Below, one piece after another: positions 33,851-46,945 of a stretch of DNA of 64,000 bases. Source of the DNA: Reticulitermes speratus (Eukaryota; Arthropoda; Insecta; Blattodea; Rhinotermitidae); the NCBI GenBank assembly GCA_021186555.1, contig JAJKFL010000005.1, positions 40,513,135 to 40,577,134 on the forward strand, given 5' to 3'. The position numbers were made by a program, and so were the translations under genes. The first letter of the stretch is position 1, and every line of letters begins with the position of its first letter. The notes beneath the pieces were generated by a model, which was not told where the DNA came from, did no database searches, and was given only the letters and a program-made list of their open reading frames with translations.

Positions 33851-34032
33851 CAAGATGTGCACAAATCCCTGTCGCCAGGGCGCGGTGGCGAGTAAATTTT
33901 CTGAGGTGGCGCCTAATGTGCGGTGCGCGCAATGTTTGTGGGTCCTCAGTATGGGAATTGCTTCGTGACACCTCTATGGCGTCTAGAATTTTGTGGTAAA
34001 TCCTAGATTTTTGGAAAATGTGTGCACCCCTG
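33851..34032 (-). mobile_element. hAT-like MITE, copy 3 (inverted)
   Basis: The minus strand starts CAGGGGTGCACACATTTTCC, continues through TGTCACGAAGCAATTCCCAT and ends GGGATTTGTGCACATCTTG. It matches the copies at 10092 and 47975 over most of its length. No clear 8-base duplication. Confidence 0.6.
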
Positions 34033-34277
34033 CACTACACATAATTATAATTTATACGTACTTATTACCATCGCACAGGGACAACAAGAACATACTTACT
34101 CTTCATATCATTAAATGTGTAACACAAATGAAAAAAATCTGTTCCAAGTCTTTCTCTTCATATGACGCAGGCCTTATTTAAACATTCAGTTGATATATTT
34201 GACTCACACAATCCTCCAACAGATTTTAAATTAAACTCATTTCCTTGAATTTAGGCTTCCGCCGAGATTTTGATGAG

Positions 34278-34370
34278 ATCTGCGCTCTTCTGGGATATTA
34301 CGCGGAGTCGAGTAGTAATTGTTTACCGACGTTTCGGGACAACGTGTCGGTCCCATCTTCAAGGGTCAAG
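34278..34370 (+). repeat. Single arm of the foldback repeat seen at 36616-36800
   Basis: It begins GCGCTCTTCTGGGATATTAC and ends CCCATCTTCAAGGGTCAA. The minus-strand module TTGAAGATGGGACCGACACG...GTCCCGAAAC lies inside (34331-34363) and has a 5-bp GGGAC/GTCCC stem. The opposite arm is not found nearby. Confidence 0.6.
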
Positions 34371-34668
34371 AGTTCGAGGAGAAATTTATTGATAATTATT
34401 TGCTTCCAAACGCTTTGTTGCAGAATTCACAATTTGGTCAAACGCATTTCTCATGCAGCCATCACAATCTTTCCACCGTATTTACTCCAACAGCTAATAC
34501 AAAACAAATCAGTGTCAATAGTTTAATTACGCTGACAGTAAAAATATAGTGCATCAGAGCTACTCACAGTGCATAGGCACAGAGTTGTGTCTCTTGTAGC
34601 CCATATACGTAATTGTTGACAACATTGCGCATAGGGCTGTCAATGCTGACACACCACTAAATCAACAC

Positions 34669-34719
<51 letters not shown>

Positions 34720-35532
34720 CACCACATCCAAAATGTTTGAAATATAATTTTACTACACATTTAAACGATACAAAGAAAAATTAAATCTTTTAGGTTACAT
34801 ACAGTCGCGGACCTAACTGAATTCGGAAACGTATGGTAATTAAGGAAAAATACTCAACACTGATTTTGTTCCTACCAACCGCTTTGATTTTCTTGCCTAC
34901 CCCCTTGGTTCTTACGATTACCCATCGGAAATTCCTCAGCACTAACAAACCAAGGATATGCTTCTTAGCTTCGTGGCGCTATCGACGCCTGACGTCTTCA
35001 GTCCTGGGGGCTTCAGCAAGATCTGCCGAATAATGATTACCTGTTACTTCTACGAGGACTTCCCATCAGATCATTATCTGGAAATAACAAAGCAGCTTAG
35101 AGAGTTGTTCCAAAGAATCTGATCACGAAATAATAATGATGCAGACATGTAACCCGATGCTCGGGCATTAAAAAGATGTGAGTAGGGACGCATATGCACG
35201 CAAAATGACATGAAATGAGGGAAAATAATGCAAGTTTGGGGTTCGAAAATGTATATTAAATCCTCAGGGCATAATGGCGAAAAGTGAGCTAGTCTCTTTA
35301 AAAATTAACCTTCAGTTCTCAAAATGTAATGCAGGGCCAATTTTAATTTGCATTTTAAGGGAACGACAATCGTAAGGTTTTCATGGTTTTCTTTAGTCTC
35401 TTCATGCATCCAGTTAGGCCATGGGAGACTCCTTGCACATTACGTCCAGTTCATTACTGTCAACACATTGCCTGCCGTGTGGTTCAGATCCTGGGATAAC
35501 TCGCCCCATATTCAGTTCGAAAAGTCAAGCGG
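34371..35532. other. No gene; (AC)n microsatellite at 34664-34717
   Basis: About 27 AC units interrupted once by AAAC. The rest is unrecognised. Confidence 0.7.
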
Positions 35533-35844
35533 AGTGCGTAAGTACGTGTATGTAACATTAGGTCCCCACTCAGTGCGTAAGTACGTGTATGTAACATTAG
35601 GTCCCCACTCAGTGCGTAAGTACGTGTATGTAACATTAGGTCCCCACTCAGTGCGTAAGTACGTGTATGTAACATTAGGTCCCCACTCAGTGCGTAAGTA
35701 CGTGTATGTAACATTAGGTCCCCACTCAGTGCGTAAGTACGTGTAAGTAACATTAGGTCCCCACTCAGTGCGTAAGTACGTGTATGTAACATTAGGTCCC
35801 CACTCAGTGCGTAAGTACGTGTATGTAACATTAGGTCCCCACTC
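35533..35844. repeat. Minisatellite, 39-bp unit, 8 copies
   Basis: Eight head-to-tail units of exactly 39 bases starting at 35533, nearly identical; only the sixth unit differs clearly (GTGTAAGTAAC for GTGTATGTAAC). Each unit starts AGTGCGTAAGTACGTGTATG and ends TAGGTCCCCACTC. As 39 is a multiple of 3, both strands stay open and would give 13-residue repeats (RKYVYVTLGPHSV on plus). Near-identity of the copies indicates recent expansion or homogenisation. Confidence 0.95.
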
Positions 35845-36615
35845 AGTTCTTTTTTTCTTGACGCTGCGTGGTGCACCACCATCTCACGCGAGTATACGGC
35901 GTGAGTGGAGCCTCTTCTTGCCGAAGACTTCAAGAATTACATCGTTATAACCATCCTCATACAAAAGTCAGCTACAGCAGTGAGCTGTGTCACCAACACT
36001 GATGGCCCTGCTGAGAAACTCTTCAGTTGCTAATGCTACCTCTGCGACCCTTAGAAGTACCTGGAGGTGAAGAGGTTTATATCGCCTTCTTCTGCTGTTT
36101 GAAACTGTCTTCTGAACTATAATCCATTAACTCAACGCCAAATTCGTATGACCCATCAGAGAACAAATCGCCAAAACCTACAAGACTCATCACTAAAACT
36201 GTCTTTACACTTTCCAGTATATGATTTTGCTATTCTCCATAAACGCCGCCAGTTCAGTATTCCTAGCAAAGCTATATAGTCTGAGTTACCAGTAATGTCC
36301 TTAAATATATCAGAGAGCTTTCATTCATATGTGCTATTAATAAAAAATGGCGATTATTGCTGGCGAAACGAAGTAATAAGAACACGTTCTAATTTACAAA
36401 AGATTAACAAAACATGTGAGCAACGTGCCTGAAAAATGGAACCGAAGTATTAGTTCCAGTTTTCAGAGTAGCGTGCGTGACATACCCCTCACGCGGTGTA
36501 AGAACAGCATCGAATAGCACGTCCCAAAATACTATAACGTACATAACCTTACCAGGCCAAAGAAACACCTATCCCAGTTTTGAGGTCTTCGGGGCGCTGT
36601 AGCTCAGGATTCCAT
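35845..36615. other. No gene seen
   Basis: Unrecognised. Confidence 0.5.
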
Positions 36616-36800
36616 ACTTCTGGGATACAACGCCATGTCATTGGGTAATCGGTTCACGATGTTTCAAGACAATGTAATGGCCTCATATTCGAGGGTCAAA
36701 TAACCAATCGGCTATTCTGACCCTTGAAGATGAGATTCCAACGTTGCCTCGAAAGGCCAGGAACTGATTACGCAGCGACGCGGCATTTTATCCCAGAAGA
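36616..36800. repeat. Foldback: 85-bp inverted arms around a 15-nt centre
   Basis: The left arm 36616-36700 (ACTTCTGGGATACAACGCC ... GAGGGTCAAA) pairs with the right arm 36716-36800 (TCTGACCCTTGAAGATG ... TTATCCCAGAAGA) at roughly 70 per cent by eye. Each arm holds one stem-loop module facing outward from the centre (36661-36693 minus, 36721-36755 plus). Relatives are at 34278-34370 and 43640-43710. Confidence 0.75.
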
Positions 36801-37790
36801 AGGCAATCCTCGGTTACCCGTCCTATGTGTGGTACTAGGGGCACGCTTTTCTCTTTCCGTTAACATGGCTGTCACGATGCTTATGATTCTGGACACTATA
36901 CGCCTGTCACGTGAGCTCCCACAGACGTCTTTAAATAAGACAGCAAGATTTTTTTCGTAAGTTTAGTTCTCAAATCCAGGTATTCCGTTGGTCCAGCTTA
37001 TCGGCTTTTGTGTTACTCTTCAGAAGTAAACACAAGTATACATTCTGCTTTGCGGCCGCTTTCAGAAGTTCTATGTGAGTGAAGATTCGTCACCGTGGGA
37101 CACTCTCTGACAGACTGTCTACCTGCGGGTTTCCTTGCTATGCTCTTACAATCCTTCTGTTGCGTGTGTCGATGTCTGCAGTCGTGCAGAAAAATTCTGC
37201 TGCGAGGTAAGCTTAAATGATGGGAATAGAAAAAAGACCTAAAAAACTTCTAAATCCTATGGATTTTTGTAAAACAAGACAAGAAAGAACCAACCGTTAA
37301 TTCAAACCACGTGTAAATAAAAAAGAGTAAATAAAATATGCACAACATATTGGATTCAACTCAAATGGGGCTTTACAATTCTTTTCTCTGTCACACGTCC
37401 TTTTCAGTGTTTACAGGTTTCTAGGACTGAAGAGCTGGATTTGTTGGATACAAAAGAATCCCCCAAATTGAAATTGTAAGTCCCTTTGTGTACGTCAAGT
37501 AGACCATTAAAAACTTTAACAATTGAAACAGACTTCGAGCAAACTACAAGGACTTGATAGAAAAACAGTTGTGGTCTACAGTGATAAACGATCAGTTATT
37601 TGAATAAAATTACTGAATAATACCACGAAATGTCTTTAAATTGGTACAATTATAGGTATTATGTATGTAGTAAGTATGTATGTACGTAAATAGGTATACA
37701 TAATCTTATCAGGTATAAGAGCACTGTAATTTACAACCAAAAATAATATAGTTAGGCCTTTCAATCATGAAACAAAAAATACTTTGTGTA
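36801..37790. other. No gene seen
   Basis: A short open frame rich in cysteine runs into a donor-like CGAG|GTAAGC at about 37206, but it has no acceptor or ATG context I can support. Confidence 0.4.
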
Positions 37791-37792
37791 TA

Positions 37793-38120
37793 CAGACACT
37801 CCCCGACTTACTAAATAGTTACGTCCCGAAGATCCGACGAAAATCGCATTTTGCGCAAGTCAAAATTGAGTATAGGCTTACATAAGGTCAACTACATATG
37901 TACGTGCAAGGCAGTCCGGTTGAAATCCAAATTCCTACACTGGAACTTGACTGGCCGCTGCATGATCGCCCTGACCCTTGAGGTATCGCCCAGCAGTATT
38001 GTTCCCCCACCTTTATGTCACTGCGCTTTCATTCCCGCAAGGAAAAATTAGGCGCATTTTTAAAAAATGTTTCCTTTTTTTTTTCACCCTTATAAAACTG
38101 CGTAAGTCGGGGAGTGTCTG
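37793..38120. mobile_element. Tigger/pogo-like MITE (TA target, CAG ends)
   Basis: Perfect 19-base terminal inverted repeats, CAGACACTCCCCGACTTAC, at 37793-37811 and 38102-38120, flanked by TA on both sides (37791-37792, 38121-38122). The element is 328 bases long and without transposase. CAG ends plus a TA target are the signature of pogo/Tigger-type Tc1/mariner elements. Confidence 0.85.
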
Positions 38121-40636
38121 TAAGTTATTAGTCTGTCATATTTACTTTTCTCTGACTCTTGCGACTCTCGTTTTCTCGGACATACCTAGGCTACGTCAAA
38201 TTTAAGTCCCTTCCTTTTTATGTATTCTAGACGAAGTTCAATTACAAATTCTTTTACATTCATTTTAACTTCCCTTTCGCTTGTAATAATTAAATGACTT
38301 TCTTATTTCAGTAATATATGTATAAGTAGCAATCTCGATTGACACATCATCACAGATAATAACAACAACAAAAATACACGGTTATATGCAACGCTACAAT
38401 ATCATACAACATGGTTTTCTTCCTCTTGTATTTCTTTGCCAGTTCTTCCCATGTATATACATATAAAATTACCTTCTTTACGTCGTCATGTCCTCGAACG
38501 ATTCTGTCATCTGTGCGCTGATTGACAGATCTTACTTCTCAGCATGTGGCCTAACCGTTTACTTCCTGTTACGTTACAGTTATATCAAAGAATTAAGTCG
38601 AGGACTCGGGACTTCTGGGTTGTGATGCTGGATAAGTGACTCCCGAAGTTTCAAAAAAAAAAAAAAAAATAACGCACCGGCACAGAATCACATCCCAGCA
38701 GACCTGAATTCTCGGCCCGAAAACCTCAAATCTCTCAGACTCCAAGTCCTCCTCTATGTATTTTTTGCAATTTATTTTCTCATCGATTCTCCCACATCCG
38801 CAGTAACTCCTTGACAACAACTTCTAACTTAAGAATATATATACAATATTTGTCTTCATTATCGGAATTTTACTTTCGTACATTGAACTCGGCACAGGCA
38901 TTACATAAACATGTTCTTGACGCATACGTATTTTCTTACACCAGTTTCCCACAATAGAATAATTAACAGAATTAATAAACGTTATTACCATTATATTATT
39001 CCATCATATTATTAGTCTTTTAATAAATAAGAACAGAAGGTAACGTTTCACATGAGAAAGAATATTTTTACGAAATTTTTCTTTGTGATATACAGTGTAC
39101 GAAATTGAATTAGACACTTAAAACGTTTACTTATTTAGCCACATTATTAAAAATGTAATCGGCCTGTACAAATCTTGTATAAAATATCTCTTGAATATTT
39201 TAAACTCGCTACGTTGAAAGTCTAGCATTCATCAATCAGAATTCAGAAGACATAACAGGCACATAAATCTTAAATGTCTTGTACGCACTAAGTCACATCG
39301 TTTTGCAGAACATTTAAAAAAATCACTTCAATTACAAATATTAAACTTTTAAGCCATGTGGTAAGTATACGTACCATTTGCTGTAACGTTAAAACTCCGC
39401 AGTTTGTCACGCGGCTCTATTTATGTGTTTCGTGTGGTTCTCGCCTAACATAACGATTGCTTCCCTAATCTGGATTCACTGATTTATCTTGGTAATGGTT
39501 ACAGACTGTTCTCTGTGAAGTATAATTTACATAAACGTCAGTCGTTCAACGGATTATCACTTTGACTTTCAATCACAACATTATCAGGGAGACCTGTTTT
39601 CTTCAGGGCTCATAATCTGGCAACAATTTGGTTATCTGATACCAACTCGGCTTAACCAAACGCGGCTATGAGTCCCGTGTTTTCAATATGGAGACGAAGA
39701 CACACGCAGACACAAACGCAACCAGCCAACAGACATATTATCGTCCTCCCTAGTGAGAACACAGTCCTTATCAAGGACAAAACTTTCGTTGGAGAGACTG
39801 AAGAAGGGAAACGATCGTAATAGCATTGTAACAACGATATCTCTATGCAACTTAACACAGCAGGGAACGTTGTAGTGATCTTATTGCACAAAGTCTCTCC
39901 ACTGTTGAACCAAACCTCAAGACACCCTGCCGGCTGGACAAGCATGATCGTGATACTCTGATAATTGTAACATAATATTATATATGTCCCTCGCTAGCAA
40001 CATACGTGTACTTCAGTACATTTTAGACACGTCTGTCGGTTGTTCTAACACACGGGACTTCCCTCACTTCCTCTCGCAACTTCCTGGTAGAAAAGGACGG
40101 ACAGAAAGTTTGGTCAAACTTGGGTTAGAATAATTATTTCTCACAACCACTTGAAGCTATTCCTTGCCAGGACCGCCATTCTCCTGTGGTAAAGCATATT
40201 GATATTCCCTCAAAAGCAAGGCATCACAGGGAATAGGGCTTAGGTCAGAACAGGTCATGAATTCGCCATATGAAACGCCGTTAGTCCTGCATGTAAGTAG
40301 GTCCCAACGGGCAAGTACAGGGAGAATCGTTCAGGCGCATAACGTATGTGGATTTTGTGATCACGGACACAGGAGACGCTGTATCCACACAGATATACAT
40401 TTCTGGCCAATACAGAAGTTAAAAGTGTTGGGTAACTTGGTCTAAAGAGTTAAAATAATTTGCCATTGACTAGACTTTGGGCACATATTTTTGGAGTTGT
40501 ATCAGATATCGTCATAAGTATAAGCCAAAACAGATTCTAAAGGGCAAACTAACTTCAGGTCTCTCGAGTGAAAATACTGTAGTGTTGTTCTTACTGCACT
40601 AAAATACGTATCTCTGGACCCACATCGTATGTAAGA
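38121..40636. other. No gene; A16 run near 38652
   Basis: AT-rich. The 97-codon minus frame 39652-39945 has many cysteines and valines from a CACACACGCA-like stretch and no recognisable domain. Confidence 0.45.
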
Positions 40637-40935
40637 GCCGGGATAGAGCAGTCGGTGTACTGACAAGGCCAAGGGCTAAAGACCGAGGAATCGTGGTTAG
40701 ATGCTTCGCGGATGTAGCACTGCTTTCTGTTCTACAAAATGTTAACACTGGCTCCGAGGTCGACCTAGGCTCCTTCTCATGGGTATCAGAAGCTCTTTCT
40801 CAGGAGGGTAAAGCGGCCGGGGCCGGGCAGCTGACCACTTTCTTCCAGTGCCGAGGTCAATAATGTGTGCAGCTACACTTCTACTCCCTCCGTGTCTTCA
40901 TAGTGTGCAGAAGGACGAATGTACCTTCACTTTGC
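40637..40935 (+). mobile_element. SINE-B copy, full length but diverged
   Basis: Head GCCGGGATAGAGCAGTCGG (A box); the B box is lost. The CGACCTAGGCTCCTTCTCATGGGTA block, GGGTAAAGCGGCCGGGGCC and the ACTTCTACTCCC...CTTCATAG tail are present. No target-site duplication recognised. Confidence 0.75.
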
Positions 40936-41637
40936 CTGTTGCATCAGGTATATAAAGCATTCTAAGAAGGCAATGGATTAAAGATGAACCCTTTGCACCA
41001 TTTAACAAAACGTAGGCTCAGAAACTGCACATAACTTGTCTTAACGCCTTACGACTGCATTAAGGTGTTTTATTACAAAGGACAAACTAATTTATGCCCT
41101 GAAAGAAACATTTGACTGCGTGTTGAGTAAAAGATCACAGCAGAAGCATGTTGTCTTGTAAGCGGACAGGAAGGTTCTCACTGTCTGTCGATTGTTTCAT
41201 ACTTCGAGGTTGCGGAAGATAAAATGACAATAATTGGACATGAAAGCAACACATTGTGGATAACGAAAATGGACGGAACTAGTGCAGGGTTGTGTCCTCT
41301 ACGCCTACTGTAGTTTAGCTTTAACGTTATCTTTTATCATACGGAACAGGATATGTTAAAATGTGTAGGCGTTAAACGAAACTACACCGTTATTTTCTTC
41401 GACCTGTTGTGTATCGTCTTTCCAATATTTAGCCCTCGTGGCATTCCTACACCTCGAATTAAGCTCAGTGCCTTACGATACTCTCTTGTCACATAGCTGG
41501 TTATCTTGCCGAATAGTTACGTACGCAAGCCTAGACGTCATTGATTGGGACTACAGTCGACAAAATAGGTCAAATCTACGAAGTAATCTTTAAGTCCTAC
41601 ATGCCTAACAATACTCAGATGTAACGTGATGCATCAC
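40936..41637. other. No gene seen
   Basis: Unrecognised. Confidence 0.5.
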
Positions 41638-41880
41638 TCACCACCAACACCATCACCACCACAACACCAACACCACCACCACCACCATCATGTGTTTAGT
41701 TTCAGATCCACAGAGCCCTCTTCCTCTTGATGTTGAAGATGCTTGTCTTTCCATCTTTGTTTTGGTCTCCCCAGATCACGGCGTTCCGTCGAATGATACT
41801 GGAAAGCTAATAATGGGAGTCTATTTCCTCCATTATTGCCACGTTTCCTCCACTGCCGTCTCACCTGATGTTTAAGCAAT
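41638..41880 (-). pseudogene. Probable LINE ORF2 tail with trinucleotide 3' end
   Basis: The minus strand reads ERRDLGRPKQRWKDKHLQHQ and ends EEGSVDLKLNT-stop, which resembles the C-terminal GRPRKRW segment of LINE ORF2 proteins. It is followed at its 3' side by a (GGT/GTT)n run (plus strand CACCACCAACACC, 41638-41691). Several LINEs end in such simple repeats. The match is short, so other sources are possible. Confidence 0.45.
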
Positions 41881-43639
41881 ATCTGTGAGACTTATGTCAC
41901 TATTGAGCAAAAACCTCATGTGTCACAAGATGCATGTATGTATGTATTACAACCAAGCGTCCAACTTTGTAGCTTCTACGAGTTAAAGCAAAGTTCTCCG
42001 AACTAACGACAAGCACTTTATGCAATACAGGCGTCACAGCAACTCTTGTCCAATATTCTCAAAGAAGATCTTCGAGCAAAGTACTAGTTCTGTAGGCTAC
42101 ATAACGCTGGCGTAACATACTAACAGTAAATAATTTATTTACGATAGCCAGCAGTCGTCCGGCACCCCGTAACTGGTACGTCGTTGTCAAGCAACTGAAT
42201 ATTTAAAAAAAAAATAATTTAACGACAAAACATTTCTATACGGATCGCGAAGACAAAATGAAACCTGACAATGAATTTTATGTAACCCCAAGGTTTGTCA
42301 CCGTATTCACAACGACCGGATGCAATTATTAGCCAGTTAAATCCGCCCACACAGACCCGTGTTTCTCCGTTTTTAAATTTTCTAACACAGGCTCCCGTTC
42401 TTTAGGTATTTGTCACTTCCCTTAACTTTCCTTCATGTCCCGTCCATTTCAATCTCTTGAACTTATCCTAACAATAACATGTAAGGAGTACAAATTATGA
42501 TGAATGTGTAAGTTTCAACAAAGTATCAGACGATGAAGCTTTGTGCTCCGAATCGTAGTGTAGTAAAGAAAAATGCTCCAAGTTTTTTTTTTTTTTCTGT
42601 ACGAAGGGAACAATTGGCAACAGACCAGGACCTTGTGAGACTAAAAGAGACGGGGTAGGAGGCTTTAGAAAGTGAGATAATGTAAGATGAAATACGTCAC
42701 AGCGAAGGGTTGCGTTTGACAGCGTAAAATAATGGAGACAACTGACTCAAAACAATCGAAGCAAAAAGATACTGGAACAAAGAACACTGAAGTAAGTACA
42801 AATTACTCCTTTCAAATAAAAGATGCTCACATTTCGTCAATGAGAAAACATCTTTATTACAAACCCCGCGACTTAATTAAGAATTATTTACACTTCTCTC
42901 TTCAACAGCCCCCTTCTATCTTTCTTTCTTTGTGGGAATGAAACAAAAGGGAAAATAAGTAAAGTCTATTGAGAACCGCAGAAATATCTAAGGACAGTCA
43001 CTAAATAGGGATATGAAGGAATCGTGGAAAGGGCAGATTTGATGACGAACACAGCAGCGTAAGTTCTACAGACGGTTAAATGAACAGCGAAGATAAAATA
43101 TTGTCTTGAGAGAACAACTAAACGAAACAATTTTGATAACACGCACAATTGAAGATTATCACGTCGGAACTTCCATCACAAAGAGAGACATACATTTCGT
43201 CAGCTTGAATATACACCTCTTGTTGCCATAATTATTTCCGTACATGCATCCTTCCACTGCGACTCTCTGATTTACTCGTACAAGTATATCACTCTGTATG
43301 TGTGTAACTATGCATATCCTGGCAGAGTAACGTGCCCTAAATTTGAAGTTCTTTACTTCATGGTGTAGGCAATGAAGCCTGTTCCCAGTTCACACAACAT
43401 TCCATATCTTCTAATGTCTTCGTGGTCACGACGTCCCCTTGTTGCAGGCCTAAATGAACCCATAAGTAAGTCTAAATCTTTACAGATCAAGACATGTTTC
43501 GAATTAATATTAATCCGTCTTAATGACTGTAATCTTCTGCGTTATTCACGTCACATTCCTGTCACGCAACCTCTATCTTACGTCTTTATGACGCAATGGA
43601 ATTTCGTTCGTGGTACCAACAGATCGGAAGGATTCTTCG
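41881..43639. other. No gene seen
   Basis: Unrecognised; a T13 run lies near 42583-42596. Confidence 0.5.
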
Positions 43640-43710
43640 CTCTTCTGGAATGTTACGCAGTGTTGATTGGCCTTTGAAGATGGGACCGAGAGGTTGTACC
43701 ACAACGTCGA
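43640..43710 (+). repeat. Foldback relative with centre deleted; module copy
   Basis: TCTTCTGGAATGTTACGCAG (outer part of a left arm) is followed within 20 bases by the right-arm module TTTGAAGATGGGACCGAGAG...CACAACGTCG (43671-43710). Compared with 36616-36800, the middle of the inverted repeat is missing. Confidence 0.5.
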
Positions 43711-46553
43711 TAACTAGCTACCAAACAGTGCTGCAAGAGCAAAGACCTCACACAGCGGCGGAAGCCTGAAATCACGAATAGATCGGAAGAAATTGCTGCC
43801 TCCGTCTTCACGGTAGAAATCACTTTCACCTTAAGTGAAGATAAGAGGTTTCTCTGAAACGTTTGCAGCCATTATGAAACTACGCTATACGAGTAACTTA
43901 GAATACAACAGCCTTCACAAGAAACCACGCGACGTCGTAACTTAGAATGCCACAGTTTTTACATTCATCGAATTGAAACTTCGAATTTCATCAAGCCTCT
44001 GTTTCATATCTGTTATTCTTCAGGCTGTTTCCTGCTTTCCATCTGCCTTTCGCTCATTCCAAAGTCCTCCATTATTCTCTTCCTTGGCTTTTCTTTTCTT
44101 CTGTCCTTACATGCAATACTCTGGTCACGGAACATCAAAGGAAAAACCCAATAATGCAGAGACCTAAGTGATCATGGGTATTACCAACATGGCTCTACTG
44201 AGAAATGCAGTGTGAATATACTCTGCAATGAACTGGCCTATATTAACCACTACAGGCGGCGACAATTCATCGGACTCTACTCGTGTAAGGAAAGTAACTT
44301 CTTGGCCAGCCGAATAACTTTTAATTGTTCAATAATAATAAATCGTAATGAGATACAAAGCCAGTGAACAAGCTGGAAGAATTAGTAAGTCAAACAAAAT
44401 TACTAATTACATATTTATTCTAGAACCCCAGACTCTGGATTTGCGTACGAGCCATTACACTGTCCTGCGTACACTATGTAAAACGTTGCATTTTCCCAAA
44501 TCATTTTACTCGTTAGTGACAGAATACTCCTTATGCAGTGCCCCTTAAGGGCCTGGGAGATGGCTCTAAAACCAAAATAAGAAAAGAAAGATGAAATGCG
44601 AAGAAGTTTTTTAACGCAAGATTTAAAGTCGCTCGCTTTTTAAAGATATTTTAAACTCTATCTGCAAACTGGTCACACTATTACAGCAGTATTTCATGAA
44701 ACAGAAAATAGAGAGCCCTTTATTAAAATAACAAGTCACCACTCGATCCTTACTTGTTTCTGTGTAACCATAATAATGAGAAACGGCTCGGCAACGCCCT
44801 CTTCTTGTACACAGCTAATTGCTAATTGCTTAATTCCGCTAGTATTACAGCAGGGTGGAAATTTAGAGTTCCTCTAGACAAGTTGTTTGGTTTACTATAA
44901 TACAGACATAACAGACAGAAAAACAGACGCTTTACCACACAACTTGGATGACCTTTCACCCGTTAAGCTTCAGACGTCATTTAAAATTTAAACTCTTTAT
45001 TACCTTAACACCGCCTCTTTTGGTGTGACTATCTCTGCTCTGTATTGTAACAGCTATCTCCTATTGCCTCTCGAAATTTCAGACTATAATTTTTCATTCC
45101 TGAAACAATGAGACTTTTAATTCACGATGACAGCATATACACGAGAGAGCTTGACAACAAAATACTGAAGAAGAAGAAGAAGAAGAAGAAATTTCGACAA
45201 TCCGGCCATCGACTGTTGTCGAATAAGTTTGTCAATCATAAGTTTTTTAGGGGATTTATCTCAATTTTTATCCTTCGTTACAAATTTTCAACACATGAAG
45301 TACCGCTCGCAAGTTTTGTCGTGTTTCTAAGTTCGAAAATGTGGAGTGACTATGTTGGTTTCCAGAACTTCAATCACTATTGATAAGTATTAAGAACTAT
45401 GAACTGTCTTAACTGTAGGATAATAAATAATGTGAGAAAGGTAACAACGGTGAAATACGGTAAGTTACTGTAAGGACGTGAGGTTTCTTCCGAAATTCTT
45501 TTAAAATTCTTTAAGTGAACACCGTTGGTTACACTAACAATAGCCAAACGGAAGGCTACAACATTTAAATCCACTCATGCCCGCTGTTCTATAAGACAGT
45601 AACTCAGGGCCCTTAAGACCTGCCTTAGGCTGTTTCTTAAGACCAATTGTCACAAAGGTGTCTGCAAGATATATCGCACCATGAAGTTCAACAATCACAA
45701 TTTTTCACCGCCTAATCTTCCTATTCTTAAGGTACTTTTTAAATCTGATAACGGTTAAGGTCAGTAGACGGAGAGTATATGTTATGAAGTTACTCGACAT
45801 GTAATATTTTCAGTTCCATAATTTTAATATGAACGGATTCATACAGCTGAGAAGTTTCAGGGAATATGATGGTTAGTGGAAGACCACAGCGAGAAACGCG
45901 TGTGCCAGTAAGGGCTATTGATTTCATCATTTTTGTAGTTTGAAAGGCTTACCGTGTTATTGTTTTGGTTCTCGACTAAGTTGTTTGGAAGCTTCACTCA
46001 CCTAAAAAGAGGGATAAAAATCCATTAATTAGCTACATGAACCAGAAATTCAGACAGCATATTTACATCAAATTGTTTTTACCGCAGAGTCCTTACAAGT
46101 ACCTAAAAACGGAGTGATTTTTAATCAAAAATAACACTTAAATTACACCGTTGCATTCATACTACAATACCTTTATTAAAACTGGTTAACATAACTACCT
46201 GGAATTTTACTCCTGTCCCCAACAGGCCATCTCATATCATTCACCGCACATGCAAGACGATCAAATTAACAAATTACATCAATGAAGTAAGAGCTAGGGC
46301 AATGGAAAACCATTCCTTTACTTCTGGGCTAAAGCAGGCACTAAAGAACTTGCGGGCCAGATAATATGCCAACAAATTTTGCGGTTCGTAATTTGTTAAA
46401 CCTGGAACATACTTCATACAGATGAATATTATACTTCAGCTTCACGTTGTGATGCTGTTCACTACACTACGTGTTCTACACACCGTTTTTCACACAACGA
46501 ATGAGGTACATAAATTTCATCTACATATAATACAATTTTCCTGGATATAGGCT
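43711..46553. other. No gene; (GAA)n at 45165-45189
   Basis: A short GAA microsatellite. Frames at 43973-44167 and 45108-45383 are low-complexity and unrecognised. Confidence 0.5.
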
Positions 46554-46583
46554 ACATGTTTCGATCAATTTTTCATCATCATG
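46554..46583 (-). other. Stem-loop module copy
   Basis: The minus strand reads CATGATGATGAAAAATTGATCGAAACATGT, here named by its two boxes TGATGATG and CGAAACATGT. The GAAACATGTAG end is shared with 54431 and, with one change, with 60715. Confidence 0.5.
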
Positions 46584-46799
46584 TACTTGTTACATACACT
46601 GAAATGACACAATAATTTGTATACACGTCTTATACGACCGGGCCTATAAACAGTGATTTGTTAAGATTTATCACAAATATGATGTTTCTTAACTGATGTC
46701 ACTGTTCACTTAATACAGGATGTATAACTTTATGTTTTTATCTCGCAGATTGAGCAATTTACACTCACATCAAAACTAGCGTCAATATTAACATAAATA

Positions 46800-46945
46800 C
46801 GGCTCCGGAGTCCACCCAGCCTCGTATATAATGGATATCGAGGACTCTTACTCTGAGGGTAGAGAGGCTGACCCTTCACCTCAGTTTAGTGCCGGTGTTA
46901 TGAGTCAGTGCAGCCACGACACACATGCCTTCATGGCGTGCGCAG
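46800..46945 (+). mobile_element. SINE-B fragment (middle part)
   Basis: GGAGTCCACCCAGCCTCGTATATAATGG, then ACTCTGAGGGTAGAGAGG, GTGCCGGTGTTA and CTTCATGGCGTG follow the SINE-B order. Head and tail are absent. Confidence 0.55.

Noticed and set aside
34664-34717. (AC)n run considered as a regulatory Z-DNA site
   Set aside because: An ordinary microsatellite; no gene nearby to regulate.
35484-35950. Long overlapping frames on both strands (132 and 149 codons) with 13-residue repeats
   Set aside because: They come from a 39-bp tandem repeat without stops; no flanking coding signal.
37100-37206. Cysteine-rich short frame before a GTAAGC donor
   Set aside because: No start or acceptor that would make it an exon, and the residues do not form a known framework.
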